64,000 bases of DNA from Undaria pinnatifida (GCA_012845835.1 JABAKD010000022.1:1491501-1555500), one strand, 5' to 3'. Numbered from the stretch's first letter, positions 1 to 12,262 are shown. Program-made: numbers and translations. The notes: a model not told the origin generated them from the letters alone.

Positions 1-1066
1 GACATTTTATCTGACCCTTCGGGCAGGCTACAACTTATAGAAAGGAGATATGGCGCCGTGGTGCAGCAGTGATGTGCTATGTGCGCCATTCATTGCGGAG
101 GCAAGGGACATGTACAAGACGAGGGAAAACATATACCTGGTACCCTGCTGGTATAGACTAAAAATGCGACACAAACGCCGGCGTTTCGAGTGCTCGCATT
201 CTGTCATTCCCTCTGCTGCCGTATTCCACAGTCACGATGATTTATTGTTGACTGACTGAAACTAACTGCTGGGATGGCCAGAGTACGGCCCGTTAACTTT
301 GAAAGGACTCTGCGATCTATGCGCAAGTTGACACTCAGGGGCCATGGATAACACTGGCCTGCTGCGGTTTCTGCTGCTCGTATTTTTTGCTGATGACGTG
401 AATGAATGTGAAGCGCGAATTTGGGAACCAGTGCGTTGAAGCACATGTTGACTGTCCACCTCTTTGCCCAGTACCATCCTGCCAGTGCCACGCATGGCTG
501 CTCTGTAGGGGTTGGACGTCGACAATCGAAGGTTGAGGCATTGCTCCATGATGAATTGATGTGTTGCTCAATGAGGTGAGGTGTTCATCAATTCATTGGT
601 ATAGTCTAGACTAGAGTGTTGCGTGTGGAGTGTGGAGTATCGGAATGTTGAATGTTCATGTTTTGCGGCGAGATTATTCCGTGAACCGGAACGAAAAGGT
701 GCGGCGGGATTATACGACGACAGTCACGTGCAATGTTTTCCTCGTATGATATCGTTGAAAGCTCGCACACCGCACAAGCTCGCACGCTCGCACATACTTT
801 CTGCCCAGCCTTCTGCCCGACAATCTGACACGTCCGCCACGCGAGTAGACCGCTACCTGCAACGACAGCCCATCGCGAAGCGATCAAGCACAGCCAGCAC
901 TTACGAACCTGTCTTGCAGTCAGCACGTGCCTCGTGCTTTCTTCGCACGCAAGCGTTTACGGGCTGAGAGAGCTTCGCGCTGTTGGACCTACAATATTCA
1001 GCAGATAGATCCAACGGTGCTCTCGGCGATAATTACGGACTCCAGAGGAGGTTGTTCGGTGCAGCC

Positions 1067-3476
1067 ATGGCGGCCATTGTGAGTGCTCCCACCGCCCCCG
1101 ATGTGACGACATGACATGGCATACCATGTCATCATAACACGACACGACCTACTGCTGTACGTAGGCCGACGAGAACGATGTGTGATGCGGCATGAAGAAG
1201 GGGAAGGAACTATTGCAGGAGGAAATGTGCAGTCATCATAACATGGCACCTGTTTCTTGCGTTGGAGAAGACTCACGTATCGCCCACTTCTCGGTTGGGA
1301 CGCGAGCACGTCGTGTCCGCCGCAGTTCAACGCAAGAAGTCGTGCTACACACAAGAACTGCATGATTTCGCTCGAGTATTGCTTTACGCTCGCAGCGCCG
1401 GTAGGAGCAGAAAATTGGCAGAATCAAACTCAACATTTTATCTTGTCCCAATCTCTTCTTTTTTCGCGACCTCCATATCATAGATTTGCGGACAATATTA
1501 TGTTGCTGCGTTACCATCATGACAACGTTCTCATTCCCATCCCTCGTTTGTTGCGATGCTTACTTGCAGGGCGACCTGTTTTCTTTCATACGTCAATTCG
1601 TCGACAAGCGCACAAGGGTGATCTTGGAGATCATCAAACACGCCACGTCGCAGTGGATGACGTGGTCGGTGAGATCACGACTGCGCAATATTTGTTTCCA
1701 AACTGTGCTGTGACAATCACCAATCCCTACTACTTCTTTCTGTACCTCGTATGTAGCAGCACTCTGCAGCAGCAATGTAGGCACTCCACACAGAGCGCTG
1801 TGCGTCGCGTGGGAATGAAACCATGATCGCTTTTCTGTTTAAAGAAGATTTACAGTGCGGGACGTTTACTTACTCATTAGACACAGGGTGGTAAGGAAGA
1901 CAGGGTGAGATTTACTGGAAAGTGTGAGTGTTGGGGACCTTTTCGTACTGCAGTTAGTGTAGGGCGCACCCCCTTCCAAATAAGAAACCCCACCCCGGGT
2001 CAGTATTACTGTTGCTTATCGGGTGCCCGCTGCTAATAAAGCTGGTATTACCTCCTGCGAGGTGTTTATTGCCTCCTATGTGCAGCTTCAGACTGTACTA
2101 GGTCAAGCCAATGATGTGGCATGACAACAACGAAAGCACAATCCAAACGTTGCTCGAATCAGATGCTTAGGAAGGTCTGCACGGAGTATGCCTAGAGTGT
2201 ATGATTTCAACACGGCTATGATAGCAGTCTCGATCGTCAATTCTTGATGGTGGTTCCCATGTCAACCAGAAAGAAGGTGCATTAACGGCGCTTGCTTTAC
2301 CGCCCGGCACCACCCTTCGTAGCACTACCCAACCGGAAATGGCGTATGTTTTCCGCTTCTTTGTGACGACTTTCAGGCTGGCGTGATGAACGCGGTGAAC
2401 GAGTTCTGGCAGCAAAGTCAGCCGTCATCCGGACCCCCCGAGAACGTCGTTGAAGGCCTACCGAGCAGAGTTCGGGAGGATAGAGTCATCGTTTTCAACG
2501 ACAAGGAGGAGGCCTCAACTAAAGAGGAGGAGACCAAAGAAGTGGACGAGGACGACGAGGTACGGGACAGAGACTGAACGTTGTTCCCGGGCTCCCGTGC
2601 GGAGGGGGTGGGGTAGGTCACGACTTTCGTACATTGTACGAAATCCTTGCTACTTCACGCTGGCCTTTGTTGGCACCATGAGGGCGTTTGCTCGAAGTGT
2701 CTTGTCCGACCCGCCATCGGACGGCGGTCCGGTTTCACCGTTTTCCGTAGTCAATAGTTCCAACTGGGTGCAATAGCTTCGCCGTGAATCGTGAGAAAGC
2801 GGACACTATTTTTGCCATTATCGCTAACCACGGCATTGATAGAAACAACTTGCCAGGTGCTACGGTAGGATGAAGGCGCGCCGAGTTTATGCTCTACGTG
2901 TGAGTTAAACACGGTACTCGCATGACCTCTGTCTGGCATGCTGTATCATCTTTCGCATGCAATTGTCAAGTTGACCGTGAGCGGCGAAAAAAAAAAGAAC
3001 GTCGAACCGCCAAGCCGGGCTCGACGGTTGACGCATGCTACGGTCGTAGAGGTTGCACGTGGTGCGCTGCTATCTGAGGAGCCGTGGTTGCTTAAAAGGT
3101 TATGTACCTACCGCCGAACACATAAACTAACAAAAAAGAAAGTGCGCGGGTCCCTGATGGATAAACCCATGTTTTTAGGTATAGACTACAGGGGCTGATA
3201 CTGGAAAGAAAGCAATGGCATTCTGACGATAATAGGTTAAGGAGACCAGTTTATCAGAAAGTACTTTTTCCAAGAAGTGCCACACCTACACCTCTAATGA
3301 ATTGCTTTATCAACGATATTTCTGTTGTTCAGGTGGCTAAGGAGGTGTTCGTCCCAATACCGAAGAGCAGCAAGGCCAAGAAGGCCCACAATGGGGTTCG
3401 CCGGAGCTCCAAAAAGAAGGGCGCGAAGAGCCGCGCAGCGTACAGCCTCAGGGGTGTTAGCGGAGACGTACAGTAG
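1067..3476 (+). CDS. Unrecognised four-exon gene, array copy A
   Basis: Function is not recognised. Proposed coding exons are 1067-1078, 1570-1668, 2377-2559 and 3333-3476 (stop TAG), all in phase 0, giving 145 residues. Introns start GTGAGT, GTGAGA and GTACGG and end GCAG, TCAG and TCAG. The product has a mixed hydrophobic N-terminus (residues 1-37). Next comes a middle exon with a strongly acidic end rich in Glu and Asp (about residues 83-98). The tail is basic, with Lys/Arg clusters such as KKKGAKSR. Exon 4 differs among the three units only at synonymous sites (GTT/GTG, CCG/CCA, GCA/GCG, AGC/AGT), which supports coding. The frame stays open upstream of the chosen ATG back to a TGA at 964-966. 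The N-terminus could therefore extend into an exon starting near 967, and the true start is uncertain. Confidence 0.6.
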
Positions 3477-4353
3477 TCGCGCCTCCTGGAGTAATGGCGG
3501 CGAGTACTTGATCGCGATACATCGGCGCAAGAGATGTTACATGGCGCTTGTTGTGCGGTTTGGACATGGTTCGCAGCTCATTTTGATCGAGCTACGTTTC
3601 GTGCTCTTCTTGAACCACAAGGTGTGACTTCTGCGTGTTGCGTGCAGCTTCGCCATGATTGGCAGGTCTTGCTGAGCGACGTCCCCACTGTGCTCTGTAC
3701 CGTTTGCTGAGTGTTTGTGCAGCTTTTGGTGGGGAGCTTTGTTCCCTGTGGGGTTCGCGGAGGCACCTACAATAGAAGCAGGAGTATCGACCGCCAGCAT
3801 ACGAACAGCTGATGCTGTTGCTGCTGCTTCTGCTGTTGCTGCGGCAGCTTTTTCCGTACCCTGTCATGTATTCTGTACGATATACCTCGTCATGGTTTGC
3901 ATACACACTGCCAATGATGAATTTTCCTTATTTATTGTTCAACGAAATATCATCTATGCAGTTTCTTCAGCTGGTGCGGGAGATACCTCGTCATCATTAG
4001 CGCAGACAGCCCAGGACGAGCCACATAGAGTATTTGCCCAACGCCATACTGTCCAATTATGTAGCATCGTCACGTCGTGCAGTTGTGTAGTGTTTAGGCA
4101 TTGTCAGACAAAAAGGTGAAGCCGTTTTTCTCATACGGCTGGCGGAAGCTGGGCAGCTGTATCGTTAGGAAAGAGTTTGATATCGTGATGATTGATGCTG
4201 TCTGTCGTCGACATGTTCCGAATATTTTTGTTGTTGAGTAGCTGGGTCGATAGGATAGGGTTCGATACCGATACTGACTATCGTCGGCATGCATGGTCTC
4301 TACGTGTCTAAGGAGGAGCTTTTGCTGAGTCTGCTGCCCCCACTGACTTGCAG
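3477..4353 (+). other. Unit interval downstream of array gene, no gene seen
   Basis: This interval has counterparts at 19988-20873 and 33529-34405. It contains a run of CTG-like triplets (about 3806-3850, gctgttgctgctgcttctgc). The block near 3225-3290 contains a ggttaaggaga segment that resembles one arm of the foldback at 37002-37146. Open frames on both strands overlap each other and change mostly at non-synonymous sites between units, so I do not call them genes. Confidence 0.5.
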
Positions 4354-4587
4354 GTCATGCCGAAAGAGTCATCACGCCAGAAAATAGTCGATTTGTTTTG
4401 GGAATCTTTCGACACGAGTAAATTGGGGAACGGGAAAATGTCACCCAAGTTTAAACGTCGTAGTAGCAGGACGGAAACAGGCGCTGTACCCGGATCGCGG
4501 CTGTTGGGCGGCGATATCGACGCGGTATGGTGTGATGATCTTAATTTAATAGTAGTCCACAACTATGTGCAGCGTGGGTTTTCATGA
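4354..4587 (+). other. Conserved open frame after a splice-acceptor-like site, unit A
   Basis: After the acceptor-like actgacttgcag there is an open frame starting Val-Met-Pro-Lys, about 78 codons long, ending TGA at 4585-4587. It is present in all units (see 20874 and 34406). A possible donor GTATGG lies near 4525. The few differences between copies are mostly amino-acid changing (Glu/Asp, Lys/Ile, Pro/His, Lys/Arg), so there is no sign of constraint. It could be an exon of a second gene or plain repeat sequence. No family is recognised. Confidence 0.22.
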
Positions 4588-4728
4588 TCTTGTCGCCGTG
4601 GTCTCCCGTTTGACACGGTATAAGAGCGATCTAAGAGTCTGCTACCGACGGGCAGACCCTGCTGCAAGACTATCATTGCAGGGTGTGAAAGCGATAGAGC
4701 TCTCTGATGGAATTTTGAAGGTGGCGGT

Positions 4729-4802
4729 CACGCCGCTGTAGATGATTCGCCCGCTTCAACGCCGGCACGCCGCTGTAGATGATTCGCCCGCTTCAACGCC
4801 GG
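4729..4802 (+). repeat. 37-bp tandem duplication, unit A only
   Basis: Two adjacent copies of a 37-base segment starting cacgccgctgtagatgattc. The segment is single at the equivalent places in sub-copy two (about 7588), unit B (about 21896) and unit C (about 34782). It is a recent private expansion. Confidence 0.9.
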
Positions 4803-5867
4803 CAGGTAGTAAGGCGTCCTACGTGCCCTGTACACAACTTTATGGCAAACAAATAGGTACATCATTCAGTTTGGTGTTCTTTTCCTAGGGTGGGTCCAAT
4901 CTGTGCTTCATTGGTTTTCGCTTTCCTCGGTTGGAGCGTAGAACAACTCGATAGGAAGACCTATCACCCAATGTTGGAGGTGATCAGGTGATCGTTTTGC
5001 TTGGATTAGTTACCTTCTTGTTTTTCGCTCGCTTTTCACTGGAGACGAACGCCCTGCCCTGTACAGACAAAGCAAGTTTTATACAACTGACTTATTTTTC
5101 TTTTCCCGGGAGACAGGTCTGTGTCTAATTTTCTCATCTCCTGAGCGTGGAGAGCCTAGCACAGGTCGATATGCAGGATCACGTATCACTCCGCAAAATG
5201 TTGTACCTGGCTTATGTTTCTCGAATATTTCGTGTTCTGCTCGTCTCTTGACTGCCGACGACCAAGCGATTACATCACAGCATTAACCAGCTTTTCATTT
5301 AAAATCATTTATGCACGGCACAGTGCCGCAAGGCAAACGGGTACTAATAATATGAAGCTGTTCTTGGGCAAGTGGGGTCGGGTCATCTAAACCAACAATC
5401 TGGAGGCAGCCTGAGCGCTCTCCGAGCACACGCGTGTGTTGGTTAAGGGAAAATGGCCGAGTGGACAAAGTAAATCATTACCTAATATTCGCGAAGGTGG
5501 CGGGTTCGTTGCTACGGTACGGCAGCGCTTGTACGTTTTTAAACCAAGCATTCCTCACTGGACAGAGCTTTTGATCTAGCGAACAACCGAACATGGATCC
5601 ATGATCCGATGCGATTTTTGCCTTAGTATTCGTAAGACGCCTATGACAGCACATCTTATTCGATTTTGTGTCCGGCTTTGCTTGTAACTCTTTCCAACAT
5701 ATATATCTGCTGTCGGGTGAGGTATAAAATATCTCCTCGAGTGGGCGTGCATCCCCAGAAATCATTGCTGCCACTCCCCCCACCGTAGCACGCGTCTAAC
5801 GAAGTCGACAAGGGAACGTTACAAAAAACCGGAACACCGCAAAACATCTTCAATCACTTGAACACTC

Positions 5868-6010
5868 CAGTTCGACTCGTGGGAACTCTGCTTTTTACCC
5901 GTGACGGCCATCTGGAGAAGGCAAGACCGTGGTCACAGCTGTTTTCCCGTCCCTCCCACAGGGCAACAGTTTCCTTTCGTCTTAGATCACGCCTACAATT
6001 CAGCAGTTCC
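5868..6010 (+). repeat. Dispersed repeat family 1, member in unit A
   Basis: A segment around accgtggtcacagctgtttt, with flanking proportions shared with copies at 8690-8830, 22990-23130 and 35880-36020. More distant members are at 47043-47200, 54040-54190 (plus) and 59960-60075, 62455-62565 (minus). The shared core reads about: gacaagccgtggtcacaggt, then a pyrimidine run, then CTTTCGTTTTATATCGCGC-like sequence. Origin unknown. It is possibly a short interspersed element. Confidence 0.7.
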
Positions 6011-6943
6011 ACTGGTCGTTGTTGTTGTTTTCATCGATTTCACAAACTCGAGCATTTGAACTTTCGGCGATTGAGACGCATGCTACGAGTGGGGTGTGCT
6101 ACTGCAGCACCACTCGTTTCTGAGGCTCCTGCTTCGAAGAGGGTTCTGACACATCCTACGGCAGAGTTCTTCCGAAGGCTCTCCGCGTGAGGATCTCTAC
6201 ACACCACCAAAAAGAAACACCTCATACTATACTCGCACTTCCCGAGGGACGTTCCACGATGAGTCCCGCGGGGCTCCACGACCAATACCGCGGAGCTCAA
6301 CAACAAATCCCACGGGACGTTTCCACCACTGCCACGGCTACCGCCAGCTCTTCCGTGATCCTAAGGCCCACCCCGTCCTTCCGGTCAAGCCCGCAAGTAA
6401 GCAAGTGAACCCTCCAGAAGTCACCTACCCCGATCCTTCTCCCCCTCGTGCCCCTACCCTCTTCTCTCTACATATACTCACGCCCCCGACGTCGAAAGTG
6501 CTTCGAGTTTCAGTACCACTCGTCCCAAGATCAGGCCATGTTTGTATTTCTTTTGGTGTTACTTTATTTTGGGATTTTTCGCTTGTGGTTGAACATAAGC
6601 AATGCATGACGTTATCGTTTAATGTGTTTCTTCGTTCCAGAATATGTTTTGGAGCACACTACTAACACGGGGATATAAGGTGTTGAACGCCACCACCACC
6701 ACGACCACCATCAACACCATCTCCGCCACAAGCGTAGATCGCGGCCAGAGAGGGATGACTACATCCACAGCTGTTTCCAGCTTGTGGGGAACTTCTTCAC
6801 CTCTTCCAGGACAAGACCACCTGCCGCGAGAACCCCACCCCACCGTATGTAATCCTTGTATACTGCAGAACCGACCCAACAATATAACCATGTACAGTAG
6901 ATTGTATCCAAAAACGTGGGGGGGTACCACTGCTTTGGAATAC

Positions 6944-7443
6944 NNNNNNNNNNNNNNNNNNNNNNNNNNNNNNNNNNNNNNNNNNNNNNNNNNNNNNNNN
7001 NNNNNNNNNNNNNNNNNNNNNNNNNNNNNNNNNNNNNNNNNNNNNNNNNNNNNNNNNNNNNNNNNNNNNNNNNNNNNNNNNNNNNNNNNNNNNNNNNNNN
7101 NNNNNNNNNNNNNNNNNNNNNNNNNNNNNNNNNNNNNNNNNNNNNNNNNNNNNNNNNNNNNNNNNNNNNNNNNNNNNNNNNNNNNNNNNNNNNNNNNNNN
7201 NNNNNNNNNNNNNNNNNNNNNNNNNNNNNNNNNNNNNNNNNNNNNNNNNNNNNNNNNNNNNNNNNNNNNNNNNNNNNNNNNNNNNNNNNNNNNNNNNNNN
7301 NNNNNNNNNNNNNNNNNNNNNNNNNNNNNNNNNNNNNNNNNNNNNNNNNNNNNNNNNNNNNNNNNNNNNNNNNNNNNNNNNNNNNNNNNNNNNNNNNNNN
7401 NNNNNNNNNNNNNNNNNNNNNNNNNNNNNNNNNNNNNNNNNNN
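6944..7443. other. Assembly gap (500 N)
   Basis: Exactly 500 unknown bases. It sits between the two sub-copies of the internal duplication, where a repeat-induced assembly break is expected. The left flank ends inside sequence matching 9700-9740 and 24030-24070. The right flank matches 21752 onward. The true content and length are unknown. Confidence 0.99.
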
Positions 7444-7533
7444 TCCATAGCATGGAAAAGCGAGAGCGCCGATAAGATGGGGGGAACACTTTGCCACATG
7501 GACTGCTTTGTAATTTGACGGTAGTAAGGAACA

Positions 7534-9758
7534 TTGCAGGGTGAAAGCGAGAGAGCTCTGATGGAACTTCAAAGGTGGCGGTTACGCCGCTGTAGATGAT
7601 TCGCCCGCTTCAACGCAGGCAGGTAGTAAGACGTCCTACGTGCCCTGTACAACAATTATGGCAAACAAATGGGTACATCATTCAGTTTGGTGTCTTGTCT
7701 CAGGGTGGTCCAATCTGTGCTTCATTGGTTTTCGCTTTCCTCGGTTGGGAGCGTAGAACAACTCGATAGGAAGACCTATCACCCAATGTTGCGGGTGATC
7801 AGGTGAGCGTTTACTTGGATAGTTACGTTCTTGCTTTTCGCTCGTTTGTCACTGCAGAACGAAAGTCCTGCCCTGTGCCTGTACAGATAAAGTAAGTTTA
7901 TACAACTGCCTTATTTTCTTTTCCCGGGAGAGGGGATTAATCTGTGTCTTGTTAGTCGCTGTCCTTAGCGTGGAAGCCCAACACAGGTCGATATGCAGGA
8001 TCACGTATCACTTCGCAAAATGTTGTACCTGGCTTATGTGCTCGAAGCTTTCGTGTTCTGCTGTCTCTTGACTGCCGACGACCAAGCGATGAAATCACAG
8101 CATCAACCAGCTTTTCCCGTAAGAATTGTTTATGCGCGGCACAGTGTCGCAAGGCAAAGGGTATAACAATGTGGAGCTGTTCTTGGGCAAGTGGGGTCGG
8201 GTCATCTAAAACCAACACTCGGGGGGCAGCCTGAGCGCCATCCGAGCACACGCGTGTGTTGGTGAAGGGAAAATGGCCCCGTGGACAAAATAAATCAATC
8301 ACCTAATATTCGCGAACGTGGCGGGTTCGTGATACGGTACGCCAGCGCTTGTACGTTTAAAACCATGCATTCCTCACTGACGGAGCTCCTGATCTAGCGA
8401 ACAACCAAAAGTGTTTGGATCCGTGATTCGATGTGATCTTTGCGTTAATATTCGGAAGACACCTATGACAGCACAGTTTATTCGATTTTGTGTCGGTCCT
8501 TGCTTGTAACGCTTTCCAACATCGATATCTGCTGTCGGGTGAGGTGTATAACTCCTCGAATGGCCAGAAGTCATTGCTGCCACTCCTCCCACCGTGGCAC
8601 GCATCTAACGAAGTCGCCAAGGAACGTTACGGAACCGAAACACCACAAAACGTCTTCAATCACTTGAACATTCCAGTTCGACTCGTGGGAACTCTGCTTC
8701 TTACCCTTAACGGCCTTCTCGACAAGACAAGACCGTGGTCACAGCTGTTTTCCCGTCCCTCCCACAGGGCAACAATTTTCTTTCGTCTTATATCGAGCCT
8801 AAAAATAGCAGTTCCACTGGTCGTTGTTTTTGTTTTTTCACGAAGTCGAGCATTTGAACTTTCGGCGATTGAGACGCATGCTACGAGTGGGGTATGCTAC
8901 TGCAGCACCACTCGTTTCTGAGGCTCTTCCCTCTAAAAGGGTTCTGAAACATCCTACGGTAGAGTTCTTTTGAAGGCTCTCCGCATGAGGACCTCTACAT
9001 ACCACCAAAAACAACCACCTCATACTATTTTCGCACTTCCTGAGAGACTTTCCACGATAAGTCCCGCGGGGCTCCACGACCAATACCGCGGAACTCAACA
9101 ACAAATCCCACTGGACGTTTCCACCACCGCCACGGCTACCGCCAGCTCTTTCGTGGTCCTAAGGCCCGCCCCGTCCTTCCGGTCAAGCCCGCAAGTAAGC
9201 AAGTGAACCCTCCAGAAGTCACCCACCCCGACCTTTCTCCCCCTCGTGCCCCTAACCTCTTTTCTCCACATATATTCACGACCCCGACTTCAAAAATGCT
9301 TCGAGTTCTGGTACCACTTGTCCAAAAAGCAGGCTATATTTGTATTTCGTTTGGTGTTACCTTATTTTGGGATTTTTCCGCTTCTCGCTGGACATGAGCA
9401 AATGCATGACGTTATCGTTTAATGTGTTTTTTTCGTTCCAGAAAATGTTCGGAGCACACTACTAACACGGGTATATAAGGTGTTGAACGCCACCACCACC
9501 ACCACCACCACCACCACCATCTCCACTACCAGCGTAAATCGCGGCAAGACAGGGATAACATTATCCCGATCTGATTCCAGCTTCTGGGGAACTTCTTCAC
9601 CTCTTCCAGGACAAGACCACTTGCCGCGAGAACCCCACCCTACCGTCCGTCATCCTTGTATACTGCAGATCCGACTCAACATTATAATAATGTACAGTAG
9701 ATTGTATCCAAAAACGGCGGCGAGTGCAACTGCAAAGGAACACCGCTTTGGGGCTTGA
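7534..9758 (+). repeat. Internal duplication in unit A, second sub-copy
   Basis: This is the second copy of the 4676-6943 block, in the same orientation. It is followed by the rest of the unit (9759 onward), as in unit B. It has many small indels relative to the first sub-copy, so the two copies are not identical and are not a trivial assembly echo. It carries a longer CAC run (9490-9520) than sub-copy one. Confidence 0.88.
8690..8830 (+). repeat. Dispersed repeat family 1, member in unit A sub-copy two
   Basis: Same element as at 5868, carried by the internal duplication. Core gaccgtggtcacagctgttt. Confidence 0.7.
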
Positions 9759-9904
9759 GAGGTAAAAAGTGCCGCGATAAATGACGGTTACAACACCGAT
9801 CATACCAAGCAGCCCAAGCCGCTCAGGTAGGGTATGCGTTCGAACGCCAATCCAAGGAGCTCTGCGACACGCGTGAAACATGGTGATGCAGTGGAGACAT
9901 CCCT

Positions 9905-9975
9905 CTAGTGCCGGTTGAACAGTGCCTATTGTCGGTGTACTGTCGATGAAGAAATCGCTTGGCACAACTGGACCA
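9905..9975 (-). repeat. Dispersed repeat family 2 fragment, unit A
   Basis: The plus strand reads ctagtgccggttgaacagtg, then atcgcttggcacaactgg. This is the reverse complement of the repeat arrayed at 63699-63990 (accaagcaatttcacc ... gttcaaccggcactata). A related piece, gtgccagtgtccggtatag, follows at 10014-10035. Confidence 0.75.
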
Positions 9976-10794
9976 CGCCATTAGAAAAGGAGTGAATACC
10001 AGAATTTCATTAGTGCCAGTGTCCGGTATAGCGCCAATACTATTGACTAGCACATAGCGGCACTATAGGATACCAGGTTTTTTTGCTGTCCGTAACCGCC
10101 AATATATCAAACTTGTTTCTACTGTTGCGTCGGCGGTTGATAACGGTTGAATATACCACACAAACTATTTTTTATCGTAACTCTTGGATAAATAATTCTG
10201 TTGGTATTCTTCATAAACACGACGGTTACGATCTATCTTATATGAGGGAGTTCCATATATTGGTAAGGGAATCGTGTATGATGTATGAGGCGACACTGGA
10301 CGGAATGGATGGGGGTTATTATGCCGTACGATTTCCTTCCTATATCGCCATGAGCTATCACTCGTTGTTTAGCTCCATAGGAGACCGAGTCAGGCTCGAC
10401 GGCTCGATAGTACGATCGAGAGTTCTGTGTCACCGACTTGGGTCACCACCGTGCCTTCCCGCGCCAGCTGCGTGTACACCTTTAGAAAACTATCAACAGA
10501 CTCACCCTCACCATCGACTAGTAGGAGAGGAGTTTAGAGCCAATAGCCATAGGACATAGACTCAACCCGCCCGGAAAAATATAGTTGACAAATCTGAAAA
10601 GCAAGAGTTCATTTAGTTGGGTATGTGTTCTAGGATACCTCGGGAACCATATCTGACCACGTCTGCTCGTGAGTGGTGATGCTCAGGTATGTGCGAGCAC
10701 TCGCAAAGTGCATACCCTACCACACATACCTTGGTGAGTTTTACAGGTTCACGCTTAGCCGGAAAATCGAAGAAGGTCAATCAAAAACCGAAAC

Positions 10795-11180
10795 ATACTG
10801 ACTATAAGCGTGGTCTAACGCATCAGCAAATACAAAACCCAAAAATGCGGCAGGGTGGCAGGGCGGGAGGGGGGAGAGAAGTATAAAATGCCAGCGAAAG
10901 GAAGAAATTAAACCAACGACGTCAACGAATAAACACCGCTAGCGGACGAAACAACACGAGGAAAGAAAAAGGTTGAAAACCGTAAACCGTCAACAAACGA
11001 AAGTACGTTCAGCAAACGATCAAAAACGTGACACAATGAGGCGAATATAGTTAAGGTGAAACAATTCACAGTGAATCGGGCGACACGTGCTCTTAAACAC
11101 GCGTTACAAAGTACTCCATATCTAAACAAAATCAGCCGCGCACATGTCCTAGAACAGCAAATACCGAAGCTAATCAAATG
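10795..11180 (+). other. Segment present in unit A, absent from unit B
   Basis: Unit A has about 0.37 kb between ggtcaatcaaaaacc and aatggaaagcaacgcgatg. In unit B the flanks are nearly joined (ggtcaagccaaaagcaatg at 25139). The extra segment is purine-rich and repetitive, and I see no gene in it. Confidence 0.6.
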
Positions 11181-11199
11181 AAGCAAAACCTAAGCAATG

Positions 11200-11480
11200 G
11201 AAAGCAACGCGATGTATTTGTTTACACAAATACCGAGGTCTCCCGCTGGCAAGGCATCACAAGGCAAAGCCAAAAGAGCGAAAACAATTTAAACAAACAC
11301 AAGGAAGCACAAGGCAAAGTAGCACGCCAAAGCAAGGCAGAGCAACGACAACCAAGGGAAGCAGAAAGCAAAGCCAACAAAGCTAAAGGCAACAGCGAGA
11401 CACAGCAATACCAGCGCTTGCCATTAAACAGCGCAAGTCAAATCCAGCGAAAAGAAAAGCAACGCAAGGATCAGCGCAGC
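11200..11480 (+). repeat. Degenerate GCAAAGC-type purine-rich repeat, unit A
   Basis: Repeated aaggcaaagc / caacgcaagg words fill the interval, which gives an artificial Lys/Gln-rich open frame (11178-11696). A related shorter version is in unit B (25140-25440). A similar gggaagc-rich stretch occurs at 46800-46915. The open frame follows from composition, and I do not call a gene. Confidence 0.7.
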
Positions 11481-11635
11481 TCACAGCGGCTTACTTCATG
11501 GTACGCTCCCCGCTACCACAACGCCTCTGAACACTCACACCCAGCTACCCTTCCAACAACCAACGGTACGATGGCTCGTCGACCTAGACCCCCCGATCGA
11601 AGGCATCCACATAACTACTTGTTCCTTACGGGAGG

Positions 11636-12142
11636 CTACATCGACTCGTCCTGGACCCTTGTTACGGTGTGCCGTCTGTACGCGATATTTGTGTAAGCAA
11701 TAGACCAACCATATATCCTTGTTGGAATAGTATACATTTCGTAATTTAGCAGCAAAACGGGTATCCAGACCAGAATGTCAGTAGTGTTCAGTAGTGTCTG
11801 ATTTGCTGTGCTTCGTACGTGCGTGCACTCAACTTCAAGCAGCGCTATAGCGTCGCAAACGGGAACCTTTAGAGTATCGGTGATGCACTCCATGATGCAC
11901 CGGGCTTTCAAGTCGGTGACATGTTGAGTGATGCACTAGAATATTTGACAGCACCTATGAGAGCCGGTTCATGCAGCTCGGTCATGTTTCGCCCCCGTCC
12001 CCACCTGTTCACTGTCGCACTTCATCTCCTCAAGGAAGTCTTCCACGGTTCTAATAAGGGACTTCTAGAGTATCAATTTCATGTCACGGGACTGGCGGTG
12101 GTCAAAGCGGTAGATAGACCTGTGCCCCGTATTCTTCGTTAG
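11636..12142. other. Overlapping open frames on both strands, unit A (also 25573-26100 in B)
   Basis: A minus-strand frame of about 91 codons (11636-11911) and a plus-strand frame of 73 codons (11921-12142) are both present in unit B. The minus-strand differences are Asp/Ala, Ala/Gly, Glu/Asp, Leu/Arg, Ile/Ala, Trp/Arg and Tyr/Cys, almost all amino-acid changing. The same holds on the plus strand (Leu/Ser, Ala/Val, Val/Gly, Arg/Leu). This is what unconstrained DNA would show. No gene called. Confidence 0.4.
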
Positions 12143-12262
12143 ATCGTACACCAGGGAGGCTGGGCAGCTCTTTCATAACCTCCCGCCATAAATAGAACCA
12201 GCCACAAACATATCTGCCAATCCTTTAGGGAGGGCTACAACGACTCGTCCTAAAAATCAATG

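Larger units (their letters stand above)
4676..6943 (+). repeat. Internal duplication in unit A, first sub-copy
   Basis: The block beginning attgcagggtgtgaaagcga is repeated later in the same unit at 7534-9758. Single copies are at 21845-24085 (unit B) and 34729-36475 (unit C, cut short). The first sub-copy runs into the N gap. It contains a piece of the dispersed family around ccgtggtcacagctgttttc at about 5868-6010 and a CAC-rich stretch at 6688-6720. Confidence 0.9.

Noticed and set aside
5858-6408. Plus-strand frames conserved in four sub-copies (5858, 8640, 22997, 35865)
   Set aside because: Differences among copies are mostly amino-acid changing or frame-shifting. Part of the stretch belongs to a dispersed repeat found elsewhere on both strands. 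A gtaagc donor-like site near 6394 remains unexplained.
6619-7572. Frames of 200-317 codons spanning 6619-7572 on both strands
   Set aside because: They are open only because they run through 500 N.
11178-11696. 172-codon Lys/Gln-rich plus-strand frame
   Set aside because: It is produced by GCAAAGC-type repeats. Unit B has frame-breaking indels.
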